Assembly (NCBI GenBank): GCA_013397865.1 | Contig: VZTI01000542.1 | Span: 124,001-188,000, forward strand | Direction: 5' to 3' | DNA: 64,000 nt | DNA from: Struthidea cinerea | Lineage: Eukaryota; Chordata; Aves; Passeriformes; Corcoracidae | Part shown: one piece after another, positions 27,884 to 38,974 of the stretch | How positions within the stretch are numbered: the stretch's first letter is position 1 | Layout of the letters: every line of letters begins with the position of its first letter | The notes under the pieces: generated by a model | What the model saw: the letters and a program-made list of their open reading frames with translations, nothing else | The model's database searches: none | What the model was told of the DNA's origin: nothing | Position numbers and translations under genes: made by a program

Positions 27884-28256
27884 CGGGAGTTGCTCCCGCA
27901 GCACCGCCCGCTTTGCTCCGCAGCCCCCACGGAGCTCACAAGCCGCTTTAGGAGGGAACAACATTCGGAAGGGCAAGTCTCGCTCCGACCGTCTCCGCCC
28001 CCCGGTCCCGCCCCCCTCCAGCTGCGAGGATCCGCCTGACATACCTGCTTCTCCATTTTTCCCCTGACAGTTTTTTTCTCTTTTCCCGAAGCCGAAGAAG
28101 AGGGGGGCCAGTCCTTCCCTGGCGGGCGCGACGCCGCGGTGCAGCCGCCGGGGGTGCGCTGGGTCCGGTCCTGCCCCCGCCCGCCCTCCCCGCCCGCCGC
28201 GGAGCGCGCTCGCCCTCGCCCCTCTCACAGGCACGGACAGCCCTGCCGAGCTCCTT
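27884..28256 (-). promoter_or_regulatory. CpG island promoter
   Basis: This is the only CpG-rich, GC-rich block in the window and it stands out sharply from AT-rich flanks. CpGs are densest at 28120-28220. GC boxes (Sp1-type) are visible as CCCGCCCCCC near 28007-28016 and as CCCCCGCCCGCC and CCCCGCCCGCC in 28174-28199. A CGGGAG/CTCCCG inverted repeat sits at 27884-27898. The island covers the predicted first exon and the start of the intron of a minus-strand transcript, which is where vertebrate CpG islands normally lie. Bidirectional activity cannot be excluded. Confidence 0.75.
28045..28251 (-). CDS. Predicted first exon of an unidentified minus-strand gene (5' leader plus codons M-E-K-Q)
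   Basis: On the minus strand, the first ATG after the TATA box is at 28056-28054; the roughly 195 bases before it contain no ATG. Its context, GGGGAAAAATGG, has A at -3 and G at +4, a strong Kozak match. The frame reads M-E-K-Q and then meets CAG|GTATGT, a consensus 5' splice site with its GT at 28044-28043, so the first intron would be in phase 0. The exon would be about 207 nt, mostly leader, with its 5' end near 28251 set only by the TATA spacing. Four residues are too few to identify the protein, and no downstream exon was recognised in the 28 kb to the left, which implies a long first intron or a second exon outside the window. The apparent longer frame to 27646 simply reads through the donor into an A/T tract. 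An alternative is a non-coding RNA with the same promoter. Confidence 0.5.
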
Positions 28257-28274
28257 TAGGTCGAACAGGTTTCC

Positions 28275-28281
28275 TTATATA
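28275..28281 (-). promoter_or_regulatory. TATA box for minus-strand transcription
   Basis: The minus strand reads CCTATATAAGG here, with TATATAA at 28281-28275. It lies just outside the upstream edge of the CpG island on the minus-strand reading. A TATA box usually places the start site about 25-31 bases downstream, which here means about 28250. It also resembles a CArG box with one extra base. The sequence is direct observation; its use as a promoter element is inference. Confidence 0.5.
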
Positions 28282-28704
28282 GGTAAACACAAATTGCATT
28301 CCTGGTGACAGAGGCTAACTGGAAGTAAGCTTAACTTAGTTAACTCCACAGATACCAAATGGGACCGAGTGCCTGAAGTTTGCTTAGCAAGGCGTGGTGA
28401 AGGGTCTTCAGAAGGGAGAACGATTTCCTTGCAGTAGTTTAGCACCTATGTAGTTATTCCATTACTTAAAGCCATAGCAATACTGAGTACTATGTTAGCA
28501 TTACATTGATGATTGACGATTTTACGGAACACTCAGCCTACATTTTCATCCTAGAAAAGTGGAGGTGACAAAGGTATGTGTATGTACTACAAGGTAACAC
28601 AGGTTTGTGCATACACCTTCTGATAAAGTTAAAATAACTCCCACAATATTGGAGTTTCCATATAAAGACTATCATATATAAAGTGTTATGTGAAAAGGTT
28701 AGAA

Positions 28705-28749
28705 AATGAGGATTGCATTGATATCAATGAGGATTGCATTGCTGATATC
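28705..28749. repeat. Tandem duplication carrying a GATATC palindrome
   Basis: AATGAGGATTGCATTGATATC (28705-28725) is followed at once by AATGAGGATTGCATT, the three-base insertion GCT, and GATATC (28726-28749), then AATGG. The copies are identical except for the insertion. Each carries the palindrome TTGATATCAA or its interrupted form. It lies about 0.45 kb upstream of the predicted minus-strand promoter. Confidence 0.85.
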
Positions 28750-29049
28750 AATGGAAAGATGCAGTGTAAGAAAAGCTTGTTTTAATCTTTCCCAGTTCCT
28801 TTTCTAGACAATGTAATAGTTCAGCATTTGGCGACAGATCTGTCTTTGTCAGAAATGTGTGATTGCAATACATTAACAGACACACCCCTACCTAAACAGG
28901 GAAATAGAGGAAGTACCAAGAACTATGTCACACTGCAGAGCAGTGACATACATATTTCACAGCTTTTTTTTCATCATCTTGCCTGCTCACTACTCGCTAA
29001 CCCTTTTCTGCAAATACAACTTGCTTGTCCTAAAGAACCTCAGCAGGCA

Positions 29050-29066
29050 ATTAATTAATTAATTAC
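29050..29066. repeat. AATT microsatellite
   Basis: AATTAATTAATTAATTA, about four units of AATT, in non-coding DNA. Confidence 0.85.
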
Positions 29067-32000
29067 AGGGAAAATTATGTGTCACTTTATTATATTCAGA
29101 CATGATTCACTGTTAGTTATGGCACTTCCACAAGCTAAAACACTGTTGATATGCAAGAGGAGTTAGACAGCAAGAAGCATGAGGATAGGAAAGAAAGGAA
29201 TAAAACAAAGGATGGAGGAACACAAAATAAAAATATGAGTGAAAATCAGAAAAGTTTCTAGATTTGATAAAATTATGAGAGGCTGAGTTTAAAAAAAACA
29301 AACAGTGAGCTCTAAAATATACAATTTTCTTTCATTCTGTCCCCCGGATATATTGTCTATAACTCAAAATGCACAAGAGACACAAATTTGGCTTCCTGCT
29401 GACCTGTGGAGTGTTAGAAACAACAGTGTACCACCCAAAACCTGGAAATTATCATTATCCACTGGACTACAGCATTTCTTATTGCTGCCCAATATATGAC
29501 TTGAAGATCATTAAATAATATACTGCACAGAAAAGCTATTCCTAATGTCCATTCCTAACGGTTTCAATACTTCTTTAGTTATAATTTTTCTCTTTCCCTC
29601 AGGCATAAACATTCAGCCTCATAATACTGAAGGCGTTTGGCGTAGAAGTAGAGAAAATTGAAAAACAATACCAGTAAAAGTTGTAAGACACTCAATAAAT
29701 ACATCTAAAATAATCTCTCTGTACAGTATATAGGGAATCAGGAATACATGGCCAGGGATATAATGATCTTTCTTCAACTCTTTTGGGGCAGATAACTCAC
29801 TTGTGGCTTCACTGCCTAAGAAGAGGATCTTGGCCTTGCCAAGTTCATGCTCCTGTGACAAAGCATTTGCAGTGGACTACACAGCCAAGTATTCCCTTAC
29901 CACCAGTGAGCTTGTGACCAGTTCCTGAATGAGTATCAGTTTTTTCACGTGAGTCAAGCCAATTAAAATTCATCAGATTCCCAAGACTGCAACAACAAAG
30001 GAATTTTAAGAGGGCTATTAAGCTAATAGTAGATTAGATAGTAGATATTACTTCAAGTATGGTGGACACTCTATCCTTAGGCTAGCACTTTTTCTGTTAG
30101 TTAACCCAGACCCAGCAATATACATCACATTCATTTATCTAAAGTACTCCCTCTATTAAGGATTTTCCCACCGCTTCTTCAGTGCCCATACATGTGCTTT
30201 CTTACCCTAGTTTCAACCTGAAAACTCAACTACCTTTCATACTCTACACCTGACATACCCCTTTACCTCCTGACACAACCATTTGCCTCCATCTCTTTAC
30301 CCAAACATCATACTGTGAATCAGTTGGGGGATTTAGGCTCTTATAAGCAGGCATGAAATCTCATGCTTTAGTTGCTGGCCCCCAAGCTGTGATTTCATTA
30401 GATTGCTGGCAAAAGCATGAAAAGTTTCCCCGAGTCCTGCGTATGCTAGCTTTGTAAGAGAGAATCTCTTTGCTTAAAAAATACTTGTAGTAAAATAATC
30501 ATTTTTCCTCAAACGTAAATCAGAATGAAATTTATTTCTATTTTCACTGCATGTCTCTGCTAAAGCATCAACAGCAGTTAATCACCATAATAGATGTCAT
30601 AGTCAGATCTTTTTTATTTCTGAGTTCTTTATTTTTTTAAGAAACCTCCATATAATTCTCAAGCAATCCAGCTAATTCTTGAAGCTGAGAGTAACCTAGA
30701 CTTATTACCCCATTCACTGTGCTGTCATGCTGTCACTTATACGTATCTGCACGTAATGCTAAGATAACACTAATTATGCTGAAACCATCCTCTCCTTTTC
30801 TCCAGGAAGAGGTCTAGTAGATTTTAGCTTGTATTCTACATCAGAGGCTATAGGAAAAAATCTGAGCAGACGTCTAGAATATGTTGGATTTAATGCTAGG
30901 AATTAAAAGATTCATTAGAAATGAATGCAATTCATGAGAATGAGTTATTTTCCTCACTACCATCCTCCAAGTTGCCCCCAGCAAAAGCGCAGCATTAAAT
31001 AGACGCTGTCATTCAGTGTGTCATTAGCTTGCTTCCTGTGCACAATCCATACAAACAGTTCATTGGCGTTAGTTTAGTCCCTGCTCTTTAGGTAGTACCT
31101 ATTTGTAAGCCAAATGACCTTTGTCCAGCAGAGCCAACCACAGTCCCAGGCAGAACCTTGGTTATTGATCAATGTATTGCTGCCTTTCTCTTTCCTTCCA
31201 GTTGCACACCTTGCTAGCCACGCTTCCTTCATCTCAAAAGGTGTTTTTTAAGAAATACTGTCTCCTATGAAAAGACTGATGGATTCTCCTTCTCTGACTT
31301 CTGTCCATTTTTTAAATACACTGTCGTGTCACTCTTTATGTTTTTGTACGAGAAATGGAAACCCAGTGTAAATTTGCATGGTGAATTTTGATTGAATGGA
31401 GTAGGTAAGAGCAGTATTTCCTATACATACATTTCCATAATATCTATTTCTTATATATAAAAGAAATAATGTTAGTTTCCAATCATCTTGCCATGAGTCT
31501 CTAAATATCTGCCTTGAATTTTTTCCCTACGAAATGCTGAGGCTGAAACACAGCAGATTTAGTCTCCTTTCACCGAATCCTACTCAATAACAAGGTTTGC
31601 ATCTGAAGTTCTTTGTAGGCTGAAATTGTCCACACTTGAGTGGCTAAATAAATTGGCTCAATTTAGCCAGGTAAGTATAAAGCAACAGAGATCTCTCAAG
31701 TTTCACTGCACAGCACGATGGCCGCACATTTTCCAGAATCAAGCTGTTAATGCATTCTCGAAGTTCTAATTTCTTCCATGCAATGGCAACACTTCCTTTC
31801 ACCTTGATACGGGCAAGATTTCATACCTCATCTTGGTATCTGCATCTTTACATCTTCAGTTTCCCTCAGAGATGTGCATCACCGACATCCCACAATGTAC
31901 GTTCTGTTTTGTGGGGTGCAACAAGATCATTCATTCAATAGTTTATTGTTTGTTCTCAGCTACATTACCCAGTCCTCAAATCAAGTAATGTGCTCAGCTA

Positions 32001-32373
32001 GAATGGCAGCAGTGAGTACGCGACAAATGAGGCAGATTCAGTTCTAACAGCCTTTGTTTCACATACAAGTCTCTTCAAAGATATGCAGTGTTACACTGCA
32101 TCTCTCTTTCTACATCAAAAGGTCTGTTAGCCTAAAAACCTAAAGCCCTGAATATATTTCTATGTACAAGTCCGCACGTGCTATTTCCTTACTGCCATTA
32201 AAATAATTTATACATGCGGGATGCTAATATTGCACTGTAAGATACTGTGTCAGTACACACAGATACACATTAACACTCAGACTTTCAGTTTAGAACCTGA
32301 AAAAGCTATGAACAAAATGCCCTGGTGTTGCGGGCAGCTTTCCCCAGGCAAGCTAACAGCTGGAGAAACCTAG

Positions 32374-32908
32374 GTAACTGGGTTTGACTGGGATCGAGGT
32401 AACTTTCTTCAGAACCGCCAGTATGGTTATGTGTTTTGGCTTTGTGGCTAAAATTCCATTGATAAGGTACTTTCGTTTGGCTGTTACTGAAGAGTGCTTG
32501 CACCACGTCAACATGCAAAGTTGCCTTTTTTCCCCGCACTGCCCCACTCCAGTGAGAAGGTCAGGAGTGGGCAAGAAAAGGGGAGTGGACACTACCAGTA
32601 ACTACAGCTGACCCAAATTGGCCAAAGAGCTGTTTCATACCATGTAACAAAAATTTATCAAAACCCAAGACAGACTAAGAACAAGGCAGGTGGCTTCCTG
32701 AAGTAACCATTTTTTGGAGACTGGCTGGGCATTGGTTTGCCTTGTAGTGTGGTGACTCTTACTTTGCTGCGCTTCCCACCACACTCACCTATTAAACTGC
32801 CTTTGTCTTGACCCATGAGTTTTCTCACTTCTGCTCTTTCTATTTTCTTTCCTTGCTCACTGGGGTGGGGATGAGAAAGTGAACTGTCCAGTCCAGAGAC
32901 TAACAGCA
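32374..32908 (+). mobile_element. Degenerate solo LTR of an avian ERV, plus orientation
   Basis: Same LTR family as the copy at 10992-11531 but on the opposite strand. In order one sees: the U3 start (about 32380-32405, GGTTTGACTGGGATCGAGG then TAACTTTCTTCAGAA); CAGTATGGTTATGTGTTTTGG; GTTACTGAAGAGTGCTTG with CACGTCAA; CAGCTGACCCAAATTGGCC (about 32606-32624); TTTCATACCATGTAAC; GAGACTGGCTGGGCATTGG; and CTATTAAACTGCCTTTGTC (about 32789-32807, carrying an ATTAAA poly(A)-like hexamer). The 3' part follows with CCCATGAGTTTTCTCACTTCTG and CACTGGGGTGGGGATGAG. The segment that normally holds the TATA region is diverged. No internal ERV genes adjoin it. The ORF at 32384-32611 lies inside U3 and is not a gene. 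Recognised from memory of the consensus. Confidence 0.75.
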
Positions 32909-35654
32909 GAAAAGTATTGGAAATTTCTCTTTACTACTCCTCAGCTCTCTGCTTGTACCTCACAGAAGATACCTCAGAGCAGCCTGTGTAAATGCTTCCA
33001 TCTCATTTCATGGAAAAGTAAAAAAACTGTCATGCTGCATTGCCCTCTGCAGTGGCCCAACGAAGTCGTTTGACTTCACCTTGAAATGCACTAGAGGCAT
33101 CTAAATGACAATCACACATCTGAGAAACTGCTGAAGTTGTTGTCTCCCAGCCACAAGTTCCTTGACTGTAACTATGTGCTTGCAGGACCTTCAGGGAAAC
33201 CCACAAGATCTGCATGTCAGCAGGTACACTAGCCACAGACATGGGCCTGAGGGTGGTGTAGTCACAGACTGTAACTTATATACTCAGCTAACAGAAGGCA
33301 CAGGGGTTTAACATGCTATGCTTTTCTTCCAGAAAAGGCAAAGTAAAAATTAGTGTAAGAAGCTACATTCATTCAACATTCAGGCTGAAAATGAAAATAT
33401 TCAAAAAAGAAGAAACTAAAAGGTTAAGTTATTCAGAAGCAGTAACTCACAACTGCACATACTGTGGGCAGCTGAGCATGTACCTTATCTGGGGAACACT
33501 AGCTGTACGGATCAGTTAACTTTATGATACAACCCTTACTTTTTATTATTTCCTGATCTGGTGTTCACTTTTACAACCTTAATGCAAGTACTTCGTTAAT
33601 AAAGCATTACTTATAAAATTTGACCACATTACTTAACCTTTACACAGAAACAAAGATGTCAAAACAAGTTAAGGCCAAAGACTAAGGGTATTATTTTTAC
33701 CCTTGGGAAATGAATTGAGCTTTCTTCCTCACCAGTCTTTCAAAATGCATCATTAAATCATTGTAACACAACAAGTTGCTATCTTTACCCTTATACCACG
33801 TGTTCTTCAGGTTTCAGTAACATGCTTACACTAAACAAGAGCTTTATGTTTCCATTAAATACATTTAAAACTCAAGGTTGTGGTATTAGATGAAGCTATT
33901 AGCGCACGATCCAGCAAATAGATATTTGCTTCTGAAGAGTTTAAACACTTTATCTGGAAAAGTTAATGAAGTAATTATAAGGTAGTTATTAATGAAGATT
34001 AGAGATGGATTTAAATGGCATTTGGAAAATAAACCAGACAATTAAACAGGCTTTCAGAACTGTGTAAACTCCTTAGGGTCTGGGGGGAAAACTCTCAGAA
34101 TACCTATACTGAGAAGGACATTTGGAAAACACTTAGTTCTTAATGCTATAGAACTCCAGACAGCAGAAATTATCTTCATGTCAACATCAACACTGGGGAT
34201 TGTAAGCACTGTGATGCTTAATGCTGACCAGCTGTGCTTGAAGCTTTGTTTTAAAGTCCTCTCAAGATGTCTTTAACTGCAGCACCTTCCACATTAAGCA
34301 TACTTTGCTAATGATGGGGTAGTAGAAATGTCATAAATGTTTGAACTGACATAACTATCAGATTAGTTAAATCAGTAACATGATTTTACATGGAGGAGAA
34401 GGATGATGCTGCAAATGGAAGAGTCATTGCCATGTGAATTTTTATATCTCATCCCATGTAATACTGCAGAAAATGGAAGAAATCACGTGTACTGGAAAAT
34501 CCTAAATGAGCCCAGAGAGGTGCTCCAGAGCAGGAGTGGGCAAGAAAGGCAATGCAGGACTGCATGTTCCCTTGTTTGCCACGAGGGCAGCATAGAAACT
34601 CACAGTTTGTTGACACAGTTTCCCCAGCACTGTGGGAGGACTCACAGCTTGGCAACTGCGTGAATTCGCTTTACCTGGCTCCAGAGGTGAAGTACTGAAA
34701 ATTGGAGCCCAGCCACCATAAGCTTTTCTGCGGTTTCTGGAAGAAAAATACTGCTGTTTCTCAGACCCTGAGTAAGTGGATCACCTGAGAGAGGTGCACC
34801 TCTCTTAGTCCTTCAGAGGTGTGACCACACACATGGCTTAGAATGCCAGTTACATTCCTTAAATTAGGAGATATGACTGCTGGCCAAAGAGCATGTGAAA
34901 ATGAGTTACATGACTAAGCAAATATTGATTAAAATGGATAGTAAGCAGATTACTGTGACTCAAACAGTGCTATTTCTTGGTAGAACACATGGACTACTTT
35001 GATCCTTAAATAGTCCATATCTTTAAACCTAACTGTGTGCATAACATCAAAACTTTGAGAAAGACAGTAAAGGCCAGATAAAAATTTGCATTCTGAGAGA
35101 TTGGAGTATTTAAAGGAAAGTGTGGAATTTTTTATTCACAGGTCTTTGTTATGTGGAAAACCTGAAACACTGGTCAACAGCAAGTTTTGTCATGGAGTTC
35201 CCAGATGAGGGAATGGAAGGAAACTATTTGACAGCACATAAGGAGAAATGTGTGTATATTGCAAAACCAAATGTTTTTAATAAAAAGTGATCTGTCCAAG
35301 TCACTACTTACAGTACGCAGTGAACTATTTTTATTGCAAAACTTATTGAAAATAACTAGTTAAATTGCATTTTTAGACTTTGTGTCGATAGAAATGAAAA
35401 TCAGGCATAGTACTGGTATACAAAGAACACATATTCAAAGAACTGTACTTGAGAGTAGGGAGGTAATAAATCATGTATCCACATGACAGTTGAGGCCTCA
35501 CTTAGGATATCCTTTGACCTTCTCACTGTAAAGATGAGAGAGCAGCAAAGATGAAGAACATTAAGAAAGCTGCAACATATAAGGAACAAGATGGAAAGGA
35601 CATGTAGTTTAAACAAAATATCGAACTTTTAAGAAGTTTTTGGGAGAAACAAGA
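32909..35654. other. Non-coding stretch
   Basis: No exon, RNA gene or repeat family recognised. The segment about 33950-34010 is AT-rich with closely spaced TAAT/ATTA motifs (TTAATGAAGTAATTATAAGG and TTATTAATGAAG), a pattern seen in homeodomain-bound enhancers but also frequent by chance in AT-rich DNA. Confidence 0.5.
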
Positions 35655-35864
35655 TGAAAGAGAGAGACTTGATCATGGTTGTTCATGGAAAATGTTCACC
35701 TAAAACACAACAAATTTAGATTAGATATAAGGACAAATCTCCAAATAAGAATTATTCATCGGTGGAGAAGTCTGCCAAGAGAAACTTCTGGGATATCAGA
35801 AGAGGAAATACTTAAAGTGAGATTAGATAATATACTCAAAATAGTGCAGCAGATAAACCTGTAA
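35655..35864 (+). mobile_element. CR1-type LINE fragment: decayed ORF2 C-terminal tail
   Basis: The plus strand carries a CR1-like block: AGAGAGACTTGATCATGG, then AATTTAGATTAGATATAAGG, then a decayed stretch with GTCTGCCAAGAGAAA where CR1 has a GGTTGCCCAGAGA-like motif. The open frame 35679-35864 contains KFRLDIRTNLQI followed by HRWRSLPRETSG and LKVRLDNIL. In avian CR1 ORF2 the corresponding C-terminal region has the pattern KF-L(N/D)-R-NFFTLRV-E-W-N-LPREVV-SPSLE-FK-RLD. Order and spacing agree over about 40 residues with no break. The real 3' end of CR1 is missing. The frame begins inside the element, so this is a 5'- and 3'-truncated dead copy. Confidence 0.7.
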
Positions 35865-38680
35865 AATATGTAAAAGACTGGAGTGGATAACTTCTTTCAG
35901 CCTATATTTCAGAGCCTTTGTTTAGTACTTTACATGTAAAAATTCCTTTTCAATATTTGGCTTGTGAGAGTAGGAAAGATCCAGTTCTGCAAAGTCTTAA
36001 ATGTAAAATTCCTTAGCTATGCAAGTAGCCTCTCTGAATTCAGTTTATTTTAACTTAGTTCATATAATTGTATACATACAATACAGAGTGACCAGAAATG
36101 CTCAGAAGGTTACCCTCCCTAACTGTCTGAAAATTATTTTGACAGCAAGCAAAGGATTATAGCTGAAGACCAGCAAATAGGAAATAACAGAGGTACATTT
36201 TCATCTACCCGGAAAGAAATATGTCTCCTCCATTGTTCCATTGTCTCCTGCTACCCAAGGCTTGCTGCTGAGTGACACCGGAACCTCCTTAAACTGGAGC
36301 CTTCTCCCCAAGGATTTAATTACTTTTACCCATAAACACTCTTCTGATGTAGATTTAAATGTTGTTAAATAGCAAGTTCAGGAGACCCACAGGAAAGAAA
36401 AGGAGGAGGTTTTATCAGGCCAGACCACTGCACCATTGTTTTGCTCTTTTGGCCCTGCCACAGAGCATCTACACTGCCAGTCACAAACCCAAGACAAAGG
36501 GAACCCATCCCTTTCCAAGCTACTTGCTCTCTCAAGCAGCATTTAACACCTGGTACAGTAAGCTGGGATGTGGAGGAATTAAGCTTAAACTCACTTGTCA
36601 AGTCAGCTCTCAGGTACGTGTGTTGCACATAGCACAACAATCAGCTCTGTGTACATGGAGGCCACCTTACCCTATAGCAGCATGTTCTGTGATCAGATTC
36701 CTGCAATGGAAACCTCTTCCCAGATCCATAATACAGCTGCCTCCACTTCTGAGCTATAGGCTCTTGCTGTATATGAAATCAGCACTTCCAGGGCTCAGTT
36801 TAGCTCAGCTATTTTAGGCATGTGCTTTAGGAATTATGCCCTCTAAGTGCCTGTTTTTCTCTGGGGACTGTAAAGTGAATATTGATTGCTGGCTCAGACA
36901 CTTTGTCAGCTGATTCCCACCTCTAGATATTTATTTTTCTGTAAAATTTGACATCACCTTACCCACTACTGCAAGTAGTCAGACAGCAGAAAAGTAGTAG
37001 ATCTGTCACTGGAGGAATAAAACCGAATCATCAAATAACCTCTAACAAGTCATCTTCACCACCAGGATCCCTGGAGACAGTATGTGCAATAAAGAAAGTT
37101 TAGCTATTTGTTCTTTTGATTAAATGTAATCACATTTGTAAATATTTGGTGGATAGAAGCTGGCTGGTTATCTTACTTTTTAGATTTTTTTATATTTTTT
37201 TGTTTAACTTCACAGGAGTGTTATGACTCTTCTAACTCTTTTTAGTAGAGAAAAGCAAAAAACTAGAATTTTTTTCTTGTCTTTTTCTTTTTCAAAGCCC
37301 TCCTGAAACACTGCACTCTTTTCAAAGAAGTAGGAAACTAACAGGTCTGTGAATGTTGTTTCAGATCCACAGTTTGACTGATTCTAAAAGGAATTAGAGC
37401 TGCATGAATAATTAAAAATAATTTCTCAGTTAAAAAAATCTACAGACTATTGCACAAACATGTTGGCCCAATCCATGTTAATCACAGAGGTGGGAATAAA
37501 TGCTCAATTAATGGCAGATACAGAAAAAGAAGTTTAATTAATTCTAACTATTAAGAAACTTAGTCTGTGAGCTGATCTATAGGTAGGAAAATGTAGTCAC
37601 TGTCCTTGGGGTTCCATTATTCTGGCAACAACATCTACTTTTTTTTCCTTGCTATTTCCTCTATTGCTTAAACACCTCTTGTTACTCTCTTCTCCATTAA
37701 TATTGAAGGTGTAGTTGAAGGAAGAAGTGGACAAAATTTTTCAGCCCATTACGGAAAATGCTGCAGTACATTTTTTTAATGAATTTGGAAATACTACCAG
37801 TTGTGTCTAAAAATTGAAGGCAGTACTATTTTGTTTTCAATACAGGAGTTTTGAATTTAAAACAGTGCTAGAATGACAGTCTTCATGGAATCAAAAAACC
37901 AATTTTGTTTACTCTGGGAGCTCATAGGTCAGGTAAAATGGGAGATTTTAAAGAAATATCTATTTTTTATAGCCTAGAGATGCCAGAATAACTTAAAATG
38001 CTTAGAAATCTGTGTGAGCAAGGTCAAGAAGTGAAAGCAACTTTCTTTCCCTGAAAATTTCACCTTTCTATGTCGCAATATAAGCTTTCTCATGCTTTGT
38101 CTCCAAACTTGATTTAAAAAAACTAACAGGAGTTGTGACTTGAAACATACACTCCAAACAGAAGCATCAGAATTCACATAAAAACTTTTAATTACTGATT
38201 TCATTTTGCAAAAAAAAATATTTTTTTCCACTGTTGAAGTAACCAAATGTACTTCAGTTAACTCATTACAAAATGAAAATGAGTAACACTTGCCCTTCTT
38301 TAAGAAGCCGTGTTCCAATGGCCTGTCTCCTCCTGTTCAGAAGGCTGGCGCTTGAAAATGACTTGCACTGTATAAAAGGAAAAAAAAGTTACTCATGATT
38401 CATTTATATGGTGTTGAAAGTCTAAAATAGGAGGGATACTAATAGAAGATACTACGACTTTTTCATCTGTCATAGGCTTAGAAGAAGGGAAGTTTAGGTA
38501 CTTAGACAAGTACCTATAAATTTATATATGTAACACTACTATTTCAGGTTATTCAATAATGAAGAAATGATACTTGGATATTGGAAACAAGGTATTTTAG
38601 AGCAGACAGGGAGTAAAAAATTTAGCTGTTTATGTTTGTTGAGCACTACTACTTATAATAATTTCATAAGGTTTGCAGTA
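35865..38680. other. Non-coding stretch
   Basis: No recognised gene. The frames at 36359-36817 (+, 152 codons) and 36365-36640 (-) overlap each other on opposite strands and have no domain-like pattern. T-rich runs are present near 37170-37203. Confidence 0.55.
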
Positions 38681-38974
38681 TTAACTCAAGTAAAGTTCCA
38701 GTTCAGTTAAACCTGCTCTGTGCATGGCATTTTCTTCAATCACCCCAATCACCTTCCACTTCTTTAATTGAGCGACGGTATGTAATGGCCATGTCCAACC
38801 AAATCCACAGCAGACTTCTAAACAGTCAAAATCAGCAGGAGAGTCCCTCATCAACATTTGGAAACGTGATCTTGTATCAGGATTATTCAAAAAATTATAC
38901 CACAGTTCATGTTCAGACCACAAGAAAACTTTGCACCTTGCTGTGATCTCTCCAAGGCCTGTAACACCTCCCAC
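38681..38974 (-). CDS. Weak uncharacterised ORF or exon candidate
   Basis: A minus-strand open frame of 97 codons that begins at a GTG, not an ATG, so it would have to be an exon rather than a whole gene. It reads KVFLWSEHELWYNFLNN, then SRFQMLMRDSPADFDCLEVC and GFGWTWPLHTVAQLKKWK, and ends in a stop at 38681. Composition is protein-like (W, C, D and E well distributed), which distinguishes it from most chance frames here. A possible donor follows LKKWK (AAG|GTGATT, GT at 38755-38754). A weak acceptor-like site (TTTCTACTGGGAAAG) lies upstream at about 39019-39033. I recognise no family. It may equally be chance or a pseudogene fragment. Confidence 0.2.
   Translation of the reverse strand: MGGVTGLGEITARCKVFLWSEHELWYNFLNNPDTRSRFQMLMRDSPADFDCLEVCCGFGWTWPLHTVAQLKKWKVIGVIEENAMHRAGLTELELYLS

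Larger units (their letters stand above)
28257..32373. other. Non-coding stretch upstream of the CpG-island promoter
   Basis: No gene recognised. It contains the duplicated palindromic segment at 28705-28749 and an AATT tetranucleotide run near 29050-29066. Two parts (about 30500-31130 and 29900-30000) are AT-rich with homeodomain-like TAAT motifs and could be regulatory, but nothing in the sequence alone proves it. This lies on the 5' side of the predicted minus-strand gene. Confidence 0.5.

Noticed and set aside
27646..28056. 136-codon minus-strand frame starting M-E-K-Q
   Set aside because: After four codons it crosses a consensus splice donor (CAG|GTATGT) and continues through CpG-poor sequence into an A/T tract encoding a run of Phe. 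Only the first four codons are retained as coding.
27881..28234. 117-codon minus-strand frame over the CpG island
   Set aside because: It starts at a GTG, is rich in Arg, Gly and Pro, and exists because GC-rich DNA lacks stop codons. It reads across the predicted splice donor in another frame.
32384..32611. 75-codon frame at 32.4-32.6 kb
   Set aside because: It is wholly inside the U3 part of the plus-strand solo LTR.
34528..34548. 17-base match (CAGGAGTGGGCAAGAAA) with 32.56 kb inside the LTR
   Set aside because: A 17-base match is expected by chance about once in every few windows of this size, and neither flank extends the similarity.
36359..36817. 152-codon plus-strand frame
   Set aside because: Composition has no domain-like pattern and an antisense frame overlaps most of it. 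Treated as chance.
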